Shown here piece by piece: positions 13,733 to 16,138 of a stretch of 16,138 nt of DNA (position 1 is its first letter; every line of letters begins with the position of its first letter). The position numbers and the translations under genes were made by a program. The stretch spans positions 24,358 to 40,495 of the forward strand of contig DLBY01000041.1 in NCBI GenBank assembly GCA_002480345.1, given 5' to 3'. Source of the stretch: Phycisphaerales bacterium UBA7812. Its GTDB lineage: Bacteria; Planctomycetota; Phycisphaerae; Phycisphaerales; UBA1924. The notes beneath the pieces are model-generated. The model was not told the DNA's origin. It saw only the letters and a list, made by a program, of their open reading frames with translations, and did no database searches.

Positions 13733-15433
13733 TCACGACGACGACGCGAGTTCACGGTGCACCCGCAGCGCCTCGCGCACCGCCGCCCGCTCGTACCGCG
13801 CCGCGTGCATCCGCGTCGTCTCGAGCCGGTTCGCGAGCTCCGTGATCGTCTCCGGCGCTTCCCCGTCGAAGCCCGACCGACGCCCGATGATCAACCGGTC
13901 ACGCCCCGACAGATGCTGGTACGCCTCCCGCAAGCCGGGGAGCGGCGCCAGCCACGCGGCCCAGGCGATCCCGGGCCACATCCGTGTCAGGTCGGGCATC
14001 GCCGCCCCCGTCGCGGGCCGCCGCCGCGCCAGGTTGAACGCGCTGGACGGATTGTCGAGTTCGCGCGTGATCGCCTTGCCGACGCGCATCGACACCGCGC
14101 CCGCGAGCCGCCCCCCGTGGAAGGGCGCGAACCGGTCCACCGCCTCCCCGATCGTGCGCAGGCCCACGATCAGCAGCGGGCGCACCTGGTGCGCCGGCAG
14201 CCGGTCCATCGAACGCCCCACCTGGCGCTCGACCGTCGTGCCCAGCACCCCCAACTCGGCGCGCACCAACTCGGTCCGCAGCAGCATCGCCCACCGCAGG
14301 CGCGTCTCGATCTCGTCCAGCCGCGTCGGGTTCGGGTCCGTATCGCTGAGTCGCTCGAGCATCCGGCGCGCCCGGCTGCGCAGGTACTGGTGCGCCACCG
14401 CGCGCGCCGATTCGTCCGCTGCCGACATCGGCGCCGATTCGTGGATCACCCGGATGAACCCCGCGAGGTCGGTCGCCCCGGGGCCACCGCCCAGCCCCGT
14501 CTGCACGCAGGGGGGCGCCAGCAGCACCGCGTCCGCGTCCCCGCGCGCGAACGCCGGGCTCACGGGACCCTCCAGGTTCAACCGCCGCAGCAGCCGCGCC
14601 CGCGCCTGGCGGATCAACCGCGTCGCGCGGCGTTTGTCCGCCCGGGGCCCGAAGATCTCCTGCGCGATCGCGGAGGGCTCCGACCCCGCCCGGCTCATCC
14701 GCAACGCGACGATCTGCGTGCGCGCGCTCCGGTCCGGGCGCTCCTCGAAGATCGGCTCGCCCCCGCGCTCGCGCTCGCGCGCGTCGTGCCGCTCGAGCAA
14801 CTCGCGGATCCCCTGATGGCTCCGATCGAATTTCTCCGCCAGCCGGACCGCCGCCTGGTTGAGCGTGCACCGGAACACCCGCCTGTACCGCGCCGCGCGC
14901 CGGAGGATCCGCGCCTCGGTCTCGGGGCTCAGCCTGCTGAACGCGCCCGCCTTCTCGATCGCCTCGCCCCGCCTGCCCTCGTACGCGCCGATCGAGCGCG
15001 GGGAGAAGTACAGGCTCGCACGCCCCCGCTCGTTCCGCACCCGACGCGCGATCAGGCCCTTGCGACGCGAGCGATCGATCGTCTTGCGGCTCACATTCCA
15101 GCGCGACGCGAGCGCGTCCGCATCCACCGACCCCTCGGGAAGATCATCAAGGCCGAACTCCGCCGATTCGCAGAGCCGCTCGACGAAGGCGGAGAGATCC
15201 GCGAGCACCGAGGCCCCCGTGAAGACCGCGCTCTCACCCGAGGCGCCGTCGGGGCGGTGCCCGGTGATCCGGAACACGAGCCAGTCGACGGGGTACTTCT
15301 CTTTCTCATCGAGGTCCGCCGCGAGCGCCTCCGCGGATTCCACCTGGCGCAGCAGCGCTTCGTGGGGCGCGAACCGCAACTGATCCGCCAGATCCGCGAT
15401 CTCCGGGATTTTGCACTTCGCCAGAGGCGGCAT
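13733..15433 (-). CDS. Sigma-70-like protein with long N-terminal extension
   Basis: Probable DNA-binding transcription protein, 566 residues, not a standard sigma factor. The C-terminal half resembles sigma-70: about 420-460 reads like regions 2.2-2.4 (IGEAVDRFAPFHGGR and RVGKAITREL), and 507-560 reads like region 4 (LSGRDRLIIGRRSGF, then TITELANRLETTRMHAARYE), where sigma has E-I-G-x-x-L-x-x-T-R-x-x-V-x-Q-x-E. The N-terminal 290 residues hold further helix-turn-helix-like stretches, such as DALASRWNVSRKTID at 106-120 and TLNQAAVRLAEKF at 190-202, and many arginines. ATG 15433 is chosen; a TTG at 15520 would add 29 low-complexity residues but sits only 3 bases past a -10-like box. The gene lies between mqnA and gatB. 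Whether it binds RNA polymerase core is unknown. Confidence 0.75.
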   Translation of the reverse strand: MPPLAKCKIPEIADLADQLRFAPHEALLRQVESAEALAADLDEKEKYPVDWLVFRITGHRPDGASGESAVFTGASVLADLSAFVERLCESAEFGLDDLPEGSVDADALASRWNVSRKTIDRSRRKGLIARRVRNERGRASLYFSPRSIGAYEGRRGEAIEKAGAFSRLSPETEARILRRAARYRRVFRCTLNQAAVRLAEKFDRSHQGIRELLERHDARERERGGEPIFEERPDRSARTQIVALRMSRAGSEPSAIAQEIFGPRADKRRATRLIRQARARLLRRLNLEGPVSPAFARGDADAVLLAPPCVQTGLGGGPGATDLAGFIRVIHESAPMSAADESARAVAHQYLRSRARRMLERLSDTDPNPTRLDEIETRLRWAMLLRTELVRAELGVLGTTVERQVGRSMDRLPAHQVRPLLIVGLRTIGEAVDRFAPFHGGRLAGAVSMRVGKAITRELDNPSSAFNLARRRPATGAAMPDLTRMWPGIAWAAWLAPLPGLREAYQHLSGRDRLIIGRRSGFDGEAPETITELANRLETTRMHAARYERAAVREALRVHRELASSS

Positions 15434-15522
15434 GGAACCCGATCCCGCGTCGAACGACGCCGCAGCAGAAAGGTGGACAGACCCCGCACACCCGAAACGA
15501 CCGGGCGTGACGCCATCCAACC

Positions 15523-15539
15523 CCTATACCAGCATCATA
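15523..15539 (-). promoter_or_regulatory. Putative promoter of the sigma-like gene
   Basis: On the minus strand TATGAT (15539-15534) and an extended -10-like TGGTATAGG (TATAGG at 15528-15523) follow each other just after the mqnA stop. No good -35 is placed for either. Transcription from the second would begin near 15516, leaving an untranslated leader of about 80 bases before ATG 15433. Confidence 0.4.
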
Positions 15540-15549
15540 CTTGAGCGGT

Positions 15550-16138
15550 TCATCCGGGTGTCGTGTCAATCCCGGAAATGGGCGAGATTTCCCCGATCCG
15601 GGGCATCTCCTTCCCCGGAGGCAGGATCCCCGACTCCACGCCCGCCTCCACGAAGGCCTCGATCGCCTTCCGAGCCCGGCTGTCGAGGTCGTACCGCAGC
15701 AGATCGCCGACATACTCCTTCGCGATCCCTAGCGGCCAGCGGTGTTCGCCCGCGGCTGTATTCATGATCGAATCGGACCGTGCCGCGTTGCGACGACGCG
15801 TCCGGTCCAGCAACGACGCAGCCGTGCGGATCGCGGGGTCATCCGCGCGATCCGCCTTGCACGCCCATGCCGCGTAGACGAAAGGCAGGCCCGTCAACGC
15901 CTGCCATCCGGCACCGAGGTCCAACTGGTGCGGATATCGGACCGCCGGCGGAGACGCCGTGACGACCTTGTCACCGATGAGCAGCACCGATTCGGGCGCA
16001 TCCGACGCGTCCAGGGGCCGCTCCCGCGCGTGGAAATCGACGATCTCGGGCCGCACCCCGTGCAGGCGGTCCAGCAGCAGCCGGGCGAGCGCGACCGAAG
16101 TGTGGCTATCCGTATCCGCGTGCAGCGTCGTGATCCGA
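15550..16138 (-). CDS. mqnA: Chorismate dehydratase MqnA (5' end outside window)
   Basis: First enzyme of the futalosine menaquinone pathway: it dehydrates chorismate to 3-(enolpyruvyl)benzoate. The C-terminal 195 residues are present; the frame is open to the right window edge, so the start is missing. Recognised by the periplasmic-binding-protein-like fold and by family motifs: SHTSVALARLLLDRL near the edge, VLLIGDKV, YPHQLDLGAGW and TGLPFVYAAWACK. The GTG at 16056 is internal, because conserved sequence continues upstream of it. The sigma-like gene follows on the same strand. No other menaquinone gene is in view, so the pathway is inferred from this one enzyme. Confidence 0.88.
   Translation of the reverse strand, partial: RITTLHADTDSHTSVALARLLLDRLHGVRPEIVDFHARERPLDASDAPESVLLIGDKVVTASPPAVRYPHQLDLGAGWQALTGLPFVYAAWACKADRADDPAIRTAASLLDRTRRRNAARSDSIMNTAAGEHRWPLGIAKEYVGDLLRYDLDSRARKAIEAFVEAGVESGILPPGKEMPRIGEISPISGIDTTPG

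Noticed and set aside
15091..15516. 141-codon minus-strand frame starting exactly 6 nt after TATAGG
   Set aside because: The geometry fits the leaderless pattern, but the protein is arginine/serine-rich shadow sequence opposed by the continuous sigma-like frame, which carries the motifs.
15541..15575. Plus-strand TTGAGC as a promoter -35
   Set aside because: No -10 at a proper distance and no plus-strand gene downstream.
1..16138. CRISPR array, tRNA, rRNA, insertion sequence or prophage genes
   Set aside because: I found no regular repeat-spacer arrays, no tRNA-like or rRNA sequence, and no transposase, integrase or terminal repeats; the gene content is metabolic and housekeeping.

Overview
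The window is about 16 kb of GC-rich, tightly packed bacterial chromosome. Three features suggest a Planctomycetota member of Phycisphaerae type: a LysW carrier-protein amino-acid cluster, small membrane proteins with an N-terminal four-cysteine zinc ribbon, and a degenerate sigma-70-like protein with a long N-terminal extension. This placement is inference, because no rRNA or other marker gene is present.

Layout: (1) 1-1248, minus strand: a metal-transporting P1B ATPase cut by the window edge. (2) 1457-4158, plus strand: an overlapping block of purE, two zinc-ribbon membrane proteins and purK. (3) 4204-5664: a flavodoxin-fold oxidoreductase and a pirin. (4) 5665-5977: a 313-base regulatory region with a promoter-like element, a 27-codon lysine-containing leader ORF, tandem 9-bp repeats and a strong intrinsic terminator just before lysW. 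(5) 5978-10464: the LysW-dependent lysine or ornithine/arginine pathway, lysW-lysX-argC(lysY)-argB(lysZ)-lysK, closed by a very long hairpin. The aminotransferase (lysJ/argD) is absent. (6) 10673-11557: purU. (7) On the minus strand, from the right edge leftwards: mqnA (5' end cut off), the sigma-like protein, gatB and ridA, which converge on purU.

How the genes work together: PurE and PurK convert AIR to CAIR in purine synthesis, and PurU releases formate from formyl-THF, which links one-carbon metabolism to purines. LysW carries the growing amino acid on its C-terminal Glu: LysX attaches the substrate, LysZ phosphorylates it, LysY reduces it, an aminotransferase encoded elsewhere aminates it, and LysK releases the product.

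The strongest candidates for new biology are an apparent leader-peptide attenuator in front of lysW, and a recurrent TANNNT box 5-6 nt before the start codon of four genes (purE, the flavodoxin-fold gene, purU, gatB), suggesting leaderless transcripts. Both are read by eye and have not been computed or tested.
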